From Alphaproteobacteria bacterium (lineage in GTDB: Bacteria > Pseudomonadota > Alphaproteobacteria > BOG-932 > Roseiterribacteraceae): a stretch of DNA of 6,810 bases. Below the pieces are notes generated by a model, which did not search any database, was not told the origin of the DNA, and was given only the letters and a program-made list of their open reading frames with translations. A program made the position numbers and the translations under genes. The DNA lies in assembly GCA_903970575.1 (NCBI GenBank), contig CAJCJC010000117.1:1-6810 (forward strand). Reading direction: 5' to 3'. Below, one piece after another: positions 1 through 5,656 of the stretch (positions are counted from its first letter, which is position 1; each line of letters opens with the position of its first letter).

Positions 1-128
1 TCCCGTCGTCGGAGATCGAGATCGTCGCCAAGGGCAAGAAGGACCTGTTGGTCCCGACCGCCGACGGCGTGCGCGAGCCGCAAAACCGCCGCGTGCAGAT
101 CGTTTACGAAGGCGGAGCGACGTCATAG
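1..128 (+). CDS. OmpA-family protein, C-terminal end (partial)
   Basis: Only the last 41 codons are present, read from base 3 and ending at TAG 126-128. The peptide contains LLVPTADGVREPQNRRVQI. The P-x-N-R-R-V-x-I pattern is the closing strand and helix of the OmpA-like peptidoglycan-binding domain, which anchors outer-membrane or lipoproteins to the cell wall; the LVPTADGVREPQNRRV form is familiar from alphaproteobacterial OmpA proteins. The N-terminal part (beta-barrel or lipoprotein) is outside the window, so the exact type is unknown. A terminator follows directly, so this gene is probably a separate transcription unit from the cytochrome gene to its right. Confidence 0.82.
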   Translation, partial: PSSEIEIVAKGKKDLLVPTADGVREPQNRRVQIVYEGGATS

Positions 129-140
129 AAACTGGTCATT

Positions 141-157
141 CTCGGTTTTCAACCGAG
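141..157 (+). other. Small hairpin downstream of the OmpA gene
   Basis: CTCGGTT and AACCGAG form a perfect 7-bp stem around a 3-nt TTC loop, 12 bp after the OmpA stop codon. It has no T-tract of its own and is followed 8 bp later by the stronger terminator hairpin. It may stabilise the 3' end of the upstream transcript. The pairing is seen directly; the role is inferred. Confidence 0.5.
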
Positions 158-165
158 ATATAACA

Positions 166-200
166 AAAGGCGAGCGTCATCAGGCGCTCGCCTTTAATTT
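166..200 (+). terminator. Rho-independent terminator of the OmpA gene
   Basis: AAAGGCGAGCG (166-176) and CGCTCGCCTTT (185-195) are exact reverse complements, giving an 11-bp GC-rich stem with an 8-nt loop. The strand runs on into TAATTT, a short T-rich tail. The A-run on the left arm and T-run on the right make it potentially bidirectional, though no leftward gene ends here. It lies 37 bp after the OmpA stop and separates that gene from the cytochrome gene at 251. Confidence 0.85.
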
Positions 201-210
201 GCCGTAATGG

Positions 211-225
211 CTCCCTTTAAGGGAG
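211..225. repeat. 15-bp inverted repeat upstream of the cytochrome gene
   Basis: CTCCCTT-T-AAGGGAG is a 7-bp perfect inverted repeat around one central T, lying 25 bp before the cytochrome start codon. A 1-nt loop makes a stable RNA hairpin unlikely, so a protein-binding site is the more natural reading. The right arm AAGGGAG looks like a ribosome binding site but is too far from the ATG at 251. The symmetry is seen directly; the function is unknown. Confidence 0.4.
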
Positions 226-250
226 TCGGACGGCGCGTCGGGAACGAGGC

Positions 251-1234
251 ATGAGCGTGAAGTTAGGTCCTATAGCGATTGCGCTTTTTACCGCCATCGG
301 CATAGCGGCGCCCACACGGGCGGCAGATGACGCGCCGCCGCCCTATTGGGCCTTCGCGATCGGAAGTTACGCAACCGAGGAGACGCGCAAGGGACAAAAC
401 GACGACATCCCGCTGCACGTGCCGAACAGCGACGTCGTGATGACGCGAAAGCAAACGTTGGATATCTTCAACGTTCCGGATTGGCATCCCGACCAGCATC
501 CGCCGGCCCCCGACGTGGTGATGCGCGGCAAAAAGCCGAACGGATATTCCTGCGCCTATTGCCATTATCCGAACGGCATGGGCATCCCCGAAAGCGCCTC
601 GATCGCGGGGTTTTCCGTCGACTATATTGTTCAGCAATTCAGGGATTACCGCAGCGGCGCGCGGAGTTCCGTCTTGCCGGATATGATTTCCTACAAAGGC
701 ATGGCGACGCTGGCGAAGAATACGTCCGACGAGGACCTTTTGGCCGCCGCCAAATATTTCGCATCGTTGAAGCCCCGAAAATGGATTCGCGTGATCGAGG
801 GCGATACCGTCCCGAAAACCAAGGTCGCGGAATACCTTGTCTCCATCGACCCCGCGGGAGGAACCGAGCCGATCGGCAACCGCATTCTCGAGGTGCCGGA
901 GAGCATGACATCCTACGATCTTCATGACGACGGGGCCGGGTTCATCGACTACGTCCCCGTCGGCAGCATCAAGAAGGGTGAGAGGCTGGCGAAGACCGGA
1001 GGCAACGGAAAGACGCAGCCTTGCGCATCCTGTCACGGCGCCAATCTAAAAGGTTTAGGCGTGGCCCCGCCGATCGCGGGCCGGATCGCCAGCAACATCG
1101 TGCGTCAGCTTTATGACATTCAGCACGGGAAGCGCACCGCGCCCGAGGTAATGCCGATGTGGAGCGTGGCGGCGAAGCTGAGCCAGGAAGATATGGTCGA
1201 TCTCGCGGCCTATCTCGCCTCCCGCGATCCGTGA
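251..1234 (+). CDS. Exported diheme cytochrome c
   Basis: This is a 327-aa c-type cytochrome with two covalent heme sites, CAYCH (residues 101-105) and CASCH (258-262). It therefore consists of two cytochrome c domains, roughly residues 85-175 and 240-327. A signal peptide is clear: Lys4, a hydrophobic stretch to about residue 20, and a likely cleavage after PTRA (about residue 24), so it acts in the periplasm. Candidate axial Met ligands are Met146 (LPDMISYKG) and Met301/Met303 (VMPMW). ATG 251 is preceded by GGAACGAGG at close spacing. The role is electron transfer; the partner is unknown, but two membrane proteins follow 42 and 563 bp downstream in the same direction, suggesting a shared complex or pathway. 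The domain layout resembles diheme cytochromes acting beside periplasmic dehydrogenases, but no dehydrogenase is in this window. Confidence 0.92.
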   Translation: MSVKLGPIAIALFTAIGIAAPTRAADDAPPPYWAFAIGSYATEETRKGQNDDIPLHVPNSDVVMTRKQTLDIFNVPDWHPDQHPPAPDVVMRGKKPNGYSCAYCHYPNGMGIPESASIAGFSVDYIVQQFRDYRSGARSSVLPDMISYKGMATLAKNTSDEDLLAAAKYFASLKPRKWIRVIEGDTVPKTKVAEYLVSIDPAGGTEPIGNRILEVPESMTSYDLHDDGAGFIDYVPVGSIKKGERLAKTGGNGKTQPCASCHGANLKGLGVAPPIAGRIASNIVRQLYDIQHGKRTAPEVMPMWSVAAKLSQEDMVDLAAYLASRDP

Positions 1235-1276
1235 TGGCGGACGTCGCGATGTAACGTGATTTTCAGGATATCAGGC

Positions 1277-1774
1277 ATGCTCGATCATTTCTGTCACTGG
1301 TTGTCCGAAACGCCGCTCAGCGATTTTATCCAGAATGTCACCTGGATTATTCCGCTGGTTCAAACCATTCACATTCTCTGCGTCTCGATCGTGCTCTCAT
1401 CCGTGGGCATGCTGGACCTTAGGCTTCTTGGCGTTGCGGGAAAGCGGGTTACGATCTCGGGCATGGCGGCGCGGTTCATGCCCTGGATTTGGGCTTCACT
1501 GGTCGTCTTGTTGATCAGCGGGGTGATCCTGATCGTTGGAGAACCCGCGCGCGACCTGCCGAACAGCGCTTTCCAGCTCAAGATGGCGCTGCTGATCAGC
1601 GTGATTGTCGTCACGCTCGTCTTCCAGCATACCGTTCGCCGCAACGCGAATTTTTGGGATCTGTCGCCGGCGCACCGGCATTCGGCCAAGGTGACGGCGG
1701 GCGTATCGATGGCGCTGTGGGTTGCGATAGCCGTTTGCGGCCGGTTCATCGCCTATATCGACGCCCAGCATTAA
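1277..1774 (+). CDS. Four-helix membrane protein, DUF6644-like, first of two tandem paralogs
   Basis: This 165-aa integral membrane protein has four predicted helices at about residues 23-47, 68-88, 101-119 and 140-161. Conserved with the next gene are a His in helix 1 (TIHI, His32), a DLRLL motif, PWxWAS at the start of helix 2, FQLKM before helix 3, an RN pair after helix 3 and a CGRxI motif in helix 4. The overall pattern matches what I know as DUF6644, a family of unknown function. The ATG at 1277 is preferred over an in-frame GTG at 1256: AGGA at 1265-1268 sits 8 bp before it, and this start aligns with the start of the paralog. The gap from the cytochrome gene is 42 bp, consistent with co-transcription. 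It could be a membrane anchor or quinone/heme-interacting partner of the cytochrome, but only one clearly conserved helix His is seen, so heme b binding is unproven. Confidence 0.83.
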   Translation: MLDHFCHWLSETPLSDFIQNVTWIIPLVQTIHILCVSIVLSSVGMLDLRLLGVAGKRVTISGMAARFMPWIWASLVVLLISGVILIVGEPARDLPNSAFQLKMALLISVIVVTLVFQHTVRRNANFWDLSPAHRHSAKVTAGVSMALWVAIAVCGRFIAYIDAQH

Positions 1775-1797
1775 GCGCGGTTATCGTTAGGAAAATC

Positions 1798-2292
1798 ATG
1801 TCGTTAGAATCGATTTGCGCCTGGCTTGAGCATGGGACGATTGGAACAGCCATCGCCGAGGGCGAATGGACCTTTCCGATTATCGAATCCATCCACGTCA
1901 TCGCCCTCTGCCTCGTGGTCGGCTCCATCGTCGTGCTCGATCTCAGGCTGCTCGATCGTTCGTGGCGCAGCCGCGCGGTTTCCGAGTTGACCCTGGACGT
2001 CTTGCCGTGGACATGGGCCAGTTTCCTCGTCGCCGCGATCGCCGGGTTTCTCTTGTTCACCTCCGCCGCGACCCGATACATCGTCGACGTCCCATTTCAG
2101 CTGAAGATGCTTCTGATGGCGATGGCCGGGATCAATATGCTGGTCTTCCATTTCGTGACCTATCGCAACGTTCACGAATGGGACAAGGATCACCCCACCC
2201 CGGCCGCCGCCAAGATCGCCGGCGGCCTGTCGATTTGCTTTTGGATCGGCGTGGTCGCGTGCGGCCGCTGGATCGGGTTTACGATGCGCTGA
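1798..2292 (+). CDS. Four-helix membrane protein, DUF6644-like, second of two tandem paralogs
   Basis: This is a 164-aa membrane protein with helices at about residues 25-47, 69-89, 102-121 and 138-160. It shares with its upstream neighbour SIHV (His33), LDLRLL, PWTWAS, FQLKM, the RN pair and ACGRWI, at equivalent positions. The pair thus arose by tandem duplication and both copies were kept. ATG 1798 is preceded by AGGAAAA (from 1789), a well placed ribosome binding site, and the gap from the previous stop is 23 bp. A longer in-frame reading from 1489 overlaps the upstream gene and is not credible. Two similar small subunits suggest a heterodimer in the membrane (inference). Its last 14 bp overlap the end of the opposing amidohydrolase gene. 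Confidence 0.83.
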   Translation: MSLESICAWLEHGTIGTAIAEGEWTFPIIESIHVIALCLVVGSIVVLDLRLLDRSWRSRAVSELTLDVLPWTWASFLVAAIAGFLLFTSAATRYIVDVPFQLKMLLMAMAGINMLVFHFVTYRNVHEWDKDHPTPAAAKIAGGLSICFWIGVVACGRWIGFTMR

Positions 2293-3337
2293 GCCGGTAG
2301 GCGCGGCGGGCGGTTCCGCTGAACAACGCTGTCTTCTCATCCTCGGAACAGGACCCGGCGATGCGTTTGAACGCGTTCCAGAGCGTGCGGTAATCGCAGG
2401 TGAGCTTATCCACCGGAAAATTGCTCTCGAACATGCAGCGATCGGCCCCGAACGCCTCGATCGCGGTCTCGATCGTCGGCCGCCATTCCGTCGCCAGCTG
2501 CTCGGAATTCGGCCGCGGTCGGCGCTGGTACAGATGGGTGAATGTATTCATCCCAAGTCCGCCGAGCTTTACGAAGACATTGGGACATTTCGCCAGTTCA
2601 CGCATCGCCGTTTTCCACGCGCCGAACGCCGCGTTCAGGTCCGCCGCGTAGGGGCCGATTCTCAGCGGGCCGCCGAGGTGATCGAGAACGATGGTGATTC
2701 CCGGAAAGGCGCGGGCAAGGTTGGTAACGTCAGGAATTTGCGGGTGATAGCACCAGGCATCGAAGCCGAGGCCCATCGGTTCCAATAGAGCGAAACCGCG
2801 ACGAAAGCTGGGATTTGCCAACAGCGTTTCATTCGCGGGATCGCTCGTAAACCCGTTCAAGGGAGATTTATCCCAGGCGGAACGCACGCGGATTCCGCGG
2901 AAACGGCTGCCCGCCGCCTGGCTGTGCGCCTCCAGGACAGGACGGATTTCTTCGCCGAGAGCGAGGTCGGCGGCGCCGACGATGCCGGAGACCATGCGGC
3001 AGGCGCCGTATTTACCGCTGGCGCTCATCGCCGCGACGCCATTGGCGAATTCGGTCTCGCCGACAACGCGCATCGCCGCCGGACCATCGGCGCGATACAT
3101 CGAACCGCACTCGACGAACACCGTTTGCACGATGTTATGGCCGCTTTCGAGATCGCTTAGCAGTTCGGAGAAAAGATAGCGGCTGCCGGGATTGTCCCAG
3201 AGATGATGATGCGGGTCGACGATCGGCCGCATTGGGTCGATCACTATCTCCCGGTCAGTTTCGGCGGCGGCCGCGCGCGTCGCCCCAATAGCGGCGGCGG
3301 CCATGCCGGCCCCCATCAAAAAACCGCGACGCTTCAT
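2279..3337 (-). CDS. Tat-exported amidohydrolase, COG3618/Amidohydro_2 type
   Basis: This 352-aa predicted TIM-barrel metal-dependent hydrolase begins with a Tat-like signal, MKRRGFLMGAG followed by an Ala-rich stretch to about residue 25. Motifs: DPHHHLWD (residues 41-48, with the D-x-H-x-H metal site Asp41/His43/His45), WCYHPQ (His198), VLDHLGGP (His220), VFVKLGGLGM (254-263) and CMFESNFPVD (301-310). Relatives include lactonases such as 2-pyrone-4,6-dicarboxylate lactonase and sulfomuconolactone or fuconolactone hydrolases, so lactone or ester hydrolysis is the best guess; the substrate is unknown. At the usual SDWP position the sequence reads SNFP (Asn306), so the late catalytic Asp is not at its standard place. 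Start: ATG at 3337 gives the shortest Tat n-region; a TTG at 3352 would add five residues. Neither has a good ribosome binding site, and the upstream stop is 20 bp away, suggesting translational coupling. It is the last gene of the leftward operon. Confidence 0.88.
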   Translation of the reverse strand: MKRRGFLMGAGMAAAAIGATRAAAAETDREIVIDPMRPIVDPHHHLWDNPGSRYLFSELLSDLESGHNIVQTVFVECGSMYRADGPAAMRVVGETEFANGVAAMSASGKYGACRMVSGIVGAADLALGEEIRPVLEAHSQAAGSRFRGIRVRSAWDKSPLNGFTSDPANETLLANPSFRRGFALLEPMGLGFDAWCYHPQIPDVTNLARAFPGITIVLDHLGGPLRIGPYAADLNAAFGAWKTAMRELAKCPNVFVKLGGLGMNTFTHLYQRRPRPNSEQLATEWRPTIETAIEAFGADRCMFESNFPVDKLTCDYRTLWNAFKRIAGSCSEDEKTALFSGTARRAYRLSAS

Positions 3338-3357
3338 AAGAGGTGTCGCCAAGCCGG

Positions 3358-4482
3358 TTAGCCCCGATGGTTCCCGAGATGCCGATCGAAGAACTTCACA
3401 ATCACCTTATACGCCTGAACCGATTCCGGAATGCCGACATCGTAGAAGAAATCATGATCCAGGCCCTCCCATACATGGAGTTCCGCCTCCACATCCTGTT
3501 CGACCAACTGCGTGTGGGTCCAAACCGTGGCGCTCATCGCCGTATCGCGCGTACCGGTGACGAGCAACGTCGGCGGAAATTTTCGTAGGATTTCGAGCGA
3601 CCAGCCGGGCGCCAGCAACGGGTTGCGTGGATCGACGTCGCGAAAATAGGGCGCGTCCTGGAACATGCGATGCGGCGTTTCGGGGAGCGGCGTCAGGCCG
3701 TCCAGCGCGGCGGACGCATAGGTCGAATCGCCCTCCATCCAGCTTGTCGCGCCGGACGACAACATCGCGATCGCGCCTGGCCGGGGCAGTTTTTCGTTCT
3801 GAAACCAAGCCACGGCCGAGGCGACCAAAAGGCCGCCCGCCGAGCTTCCTATCAGCCCGATATTCTCCGGCCTGTAGTGTTTCAGCAGCGCCTTATAAAC
3901 GGTGGCGACATCCTGGCTGGCGGCCGGAAACGTATAATCGAACGAGTCGCGGTTTCCGATCGCCACAACCTTAATCCTCCCGATCGCGGCGACCGGCGCA
4001 CCCTCAAGTTTCCCGAATATCCGCGCGTCGGTGATGCTGGCGACGCTGCGCACATCGATCAGGACGCGATCCTGGTTACGGGGCGAAATTCCGTCCTTAG
4101 GCGTCAGAACATCGGTATAGACGCCGTCGACGCTCCAGCTTTCGATGTCCACCGGGTACGCGGCCAGCGCCTTTTGCAGGAGCGGGGCCAACAGATCGAT
4201 GCTTCTTTGGCGAATTTTGGGAACGTTCGCCAGATCGCTGTTCGCCAGCCCCTGCCGGGCCCATTCCGCCGTCCAGCGATGCCATTCCACAAACGCGTTT
4301 CTGGCCTCGGGGCTGGCGAAGATGGAAAAGGGAACTGTCACCGCAGGCGTGTGAACCGCGCCATCGGCGTCGACCTCGGGGCTTTGCGGCGGCGCGGCGG
4401 TCTGAGCCGTTGCGTTCAGGCACGCGTAGAGCGTCATGGCGACCGAAAGAACGAAGAGCCGGCCCGCGAGTCCGTGCGTCAC
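3358..4482 (-). CDS. Exported alpha/beta hydrolase, HSL-like, with degenerate oxyanion-hole motif
   Basis: This 374-aa protein has an N-terminal signal (residues 1 to about 29; AC at 20-21 gives a weak lipobox LYAC, so a lipoprotein is possible but Tyr is unusual there). The C-terminal two thirds is an alpha/beta hydrolase of the hormone-sensitive-lipase/carboxylesterase type: nucleophile elbow GSSAGG (212-217, Ser214), acid in VTGTRDTAMS (Asp313) and His343 in GLDHDFFYD. FPAASQDVATVYKALL before the elbow is also typical. The HGGG oxyanion-hole motif expected at about residue 145 instead reads RSVA, and the usual DYRxxPE segment reads GNRDSFD (177-183), so activity may be altered. The start is GTG at 4482 with AAGGA 7 bp upstream (4490-4494). 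It follows the DUF6152 gene by 24 bp. Ester or lactone cleavage in the periplasm is the family expectation; the substrate is unknown. Confidence 0.87.
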   Translation of the reverse strand: MTHGLAGRLFVLSVAMTLYACLNATAQTAAPPQSPEVDADGAVHTPAVTVPFSIFASPEARNAFVEWHRWTAEWARQGLANSDLANVPKIRQRSIDLLAPLLQKALAAYPVDIESWSVDGVYTDVLTPKDGISPRNQDRVLIDVRSVASITDARIFGKLEGAPVAAIGRIKVVAIGNRDSFDYTFPAASQDVATVYKALLKHYRPENIGLIGSSAGGLLVASAVAWFQNEKLPRPGAIAMLSSGATSWMEGDSTYASAALDGLTPLPETPHRMFQDAPYFRDVDPRNPLLAPGWSLEILRKFPPTLLVTGTRDTAMSATVWTHTQLVEQDVEAELHVWEGLDHDFFYDVGIPESVQAYKVIVKFFDRHLGNHRG

Positions 4483-4506
4483 GGGCGCATCCTTAACTCA
4501 AGGGAT

Positions 4507-4917
4507 TTATTCGGTTGGCGCTTCGATTCCATCCGGTCGCGCCCCTTCGGTATCGCGGATCAGCACCAGGCCGGCCTCGGTCGTGATCTTGCGGATGCTG
4601 CCCGCATGGCTGCCGTCCTTCATGGGCCGCACCACGGCGGTAATCTTGTCGCCAGGTTTCAACGAGTTCCGCTTCCAGCCGAATCGCGCCATGGTGTTGG
4701 TGGCGCCGCCCTCCATGCCCCATACCTCGGGCGTTCCCGACGGCGAATCGACCATGATATCGATCCAGATATGCGGATTGGCCCATTGGTAATCCTTGAC
4801 CGTGCCTTCGAGCGTGATGGTCTTCTCCCCCTCGAACATGGCGAAGGAATGATGCGCGCTTGCCGGCCACGCCACCGCCGCGCCGCAGATCGAGATCGCC
4901 ATGGCCATAATCTTCAT
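4507..4917 (-). CDS. DUF6152 family secreted protein
   Basis: This is a 136-aa exported protein. A signal peptide covers about residues 1-21 (Lys2, hydrophobic core, cleavage near WPASA), and the mature form begins HHSFAMF. The block HHSFAMFEGEKTITLEGTVKDYQWANPHIWIDI (residues 22-54), followed by GxTPEVWGMEGG and LKPGDKITAVVRPMKDGSHAG, is the hallmark of DUF6152, a small beta-rich family of unknown function. The His pair at the mature N-terminus and further His residues might bind a metal (inference). The start at ATG 4917 is set by an excellent ribosome binding site, GGAGGGG, 6 bp upstream; a longer in-frame reading to 5001 would bury the signal peptide and overlap the upstream gene. It sits 19 bp after that gene. 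In other genomes this family often lies beside the secreted family encoded immediately upstream, from general recollection. Confidence 0.88.
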   Translation of the reverse strand: MKIMAMAISICGAAVAWPASAHHSFAMFEGEKTITLEGTVKDYQWANPHIWIDIMVDSPSGTPEVWGMEGGATNTMARFGWKRNSLKPGDKITAVVRPMKDGSHAGSIRKITTEAGLVLIRDTEGARPDGIEAPTE

Positions 4918-4923
4918 GATCGT

Positions 4924-4930
4924 CCCCTCC
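4924..4930 (-). promoter_or_regulatory. Strong ribosome binding site fixing the DUF6152 start
   Basis: On the minus strand the bases read GGAGGGG, 6 bp before the ATG at 4917. It is the best ribosome binding site in the leftward operon and lies within the 19-bp gap, arguing against the longer reading frame starting at 5001. It may mean DUF6152 is translated more strongly than its neighbours. Confidence 0.75.
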
Positions 4931-4936
4931 ACAATT

Positions 4937-5656
4937 CTATTTCCCAAGCAGGTCCCGCTGTGGCGGCCCGAACGGACAGACGTCGTCCATAAGCTCGACA
5001 TTCGGGCTTTTTGCGTAATCGACGGTGAACGACCATGGCTTTGAGAATGTTTTCGCGTCGGCCACCGTTATCCGGTCGCGCAGAGTCTTGCCCCCGTCCC
5101 TCAATGTAAACCGCTCGGTCAGGCGCATTTCATCGGAGTGCGGAATGCCGGTCTTGTCGATCACCGTGTTCGGCTTGATGCCGGCGGTGTCCACCACAAG
5201 CGCGTCTCCATCCCATTTTCCGACCGAGTGGCCGTCATAGAACGGGTCGAGTTCCTCCAGATCGTCGGGCTGGGACTCGTTCATGTAGATCAACCGGACC
5301 ATGTGGTCCCGCTCATGCACGATGGTGATCTGGGTCGGCCTCTGTAGAATTTGAAATGGATAGCGCGCCAGCATCAGCCGGGGCATGCCATCGGGAATGC
5401 ACGGCCGATTGCCTTCCGGCACGATCTTTCCGGCCGCGATATCGGCCTGGTTGCGCTTATACGCCTCGACCGCATCCGGCAGCAGCGGCAGGCGCTTATG
5501 ATCGACGGGGGCGATCTCGCAGCGATCCTTGATCCACCAAATGCCCGACAGGTCTGTCGCCTGGGCGTCAGGCGGGGCCAGGAGCGCAAGCACCGCGAAA
5601 GCGGCGGCAAAACGGACACGGCCCGTGGACGGGGCGATAAGCCACCTCGCCCGCAT
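4937..5656 (-). CDS. Secreted protein of unknown function with GHSVGxWxGDxLVVDT core (second paralog)
   Basis: This 239-aa protein has a long signal peptide (Arg-rich start, hydrophobic residues about 16-28, cleavage near AQA-TDLSG). The mature part has DLSGIW (35-40), CIPDGMP (86-92), YPFQILQRPTQITIVHERDHMVRLIYM (99-125), GHSVGKWDGDALVVDT (142-157) and LTERFTLRDGG (179-189). It is a paralog of the upstream gene. This is a conserved secreted family, frequent in Proteobacteria and Acidobacteria, for which I know no function; repeated beta-strand segments with charged pairs suggest a beta-barrel or beta-sandwich binding fold (inference). Cys86 and Cys227 align with two Cys of the paralog. ATG 5656 overlaps the upstream TGA by one base (TGATG) and has no ribosome binding site, so translation is probably coupled. 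A longer open frame to 5941 is overlap only. Confidence 0.84.
   Translation of the reverse strand: MRARWLIAPSTGRVRFAAAFAVLALLAPPDAQATDLSGIWWIKDRCEIAPVDHKRLPLLPDAVEAYKRNQADIAAGKIVPEGNRPCIPDGMPRLMLARYPFQILQRPTQITIVHERDHMVRLIYMNESQPDDLEELDPFYDGHSVGKWDGDALVVDTAGIKPNTVIDKTGIPHSDEMRLTERFTLRDGGKTLRDRITVADAKTFSKPWSFTVDYAKSPNVELMDDVCPFGPPQRDLLGK

Noticed and set aside
136..164. TATAAC (159-164) as the -10 of a promoter for the cytochrome gene
   Set aside because: No acceptable -35 lies 16-18 bp upstream, and transcription would start inside the terminator hairpin.
1256..1276. GTG start giving seven extra residues to the first membrane protein
   Set aside because: No ribosome binding site precedes it, whereas AGGA is well placed for ATG 1277, which also aligns with the paralog's start.
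1489..1797. N-terminal extension of the second membrane protein
   Set aside because: It overlaps most of the first membrane protein gene in another frame, is Arg-rich and lacks helices; ATG 1798 has a good ribosome binding site and aligns with the paralog.
4018..4056. A frameshift or assembly error as the cause of the missing HGGG in the alpha/beta hydrolase
   Set aside because: Family-like sequence continues in the same frame on both sides and neither other frame yields HGGG, so base substitutions fit better than an indel; read errors cannot be excluded from sequence alone.
3670..4992. A 440-codon open frame on the + strand opposite the hydrolase and DUF6152 genes
   Set aside because: It is antisense to two well supported genes with recognisable motifs and signals, its translation is Arg/His/Gly-rich with no family features, and long antisense frames are expected in GC-rich DNA with biased third positions.
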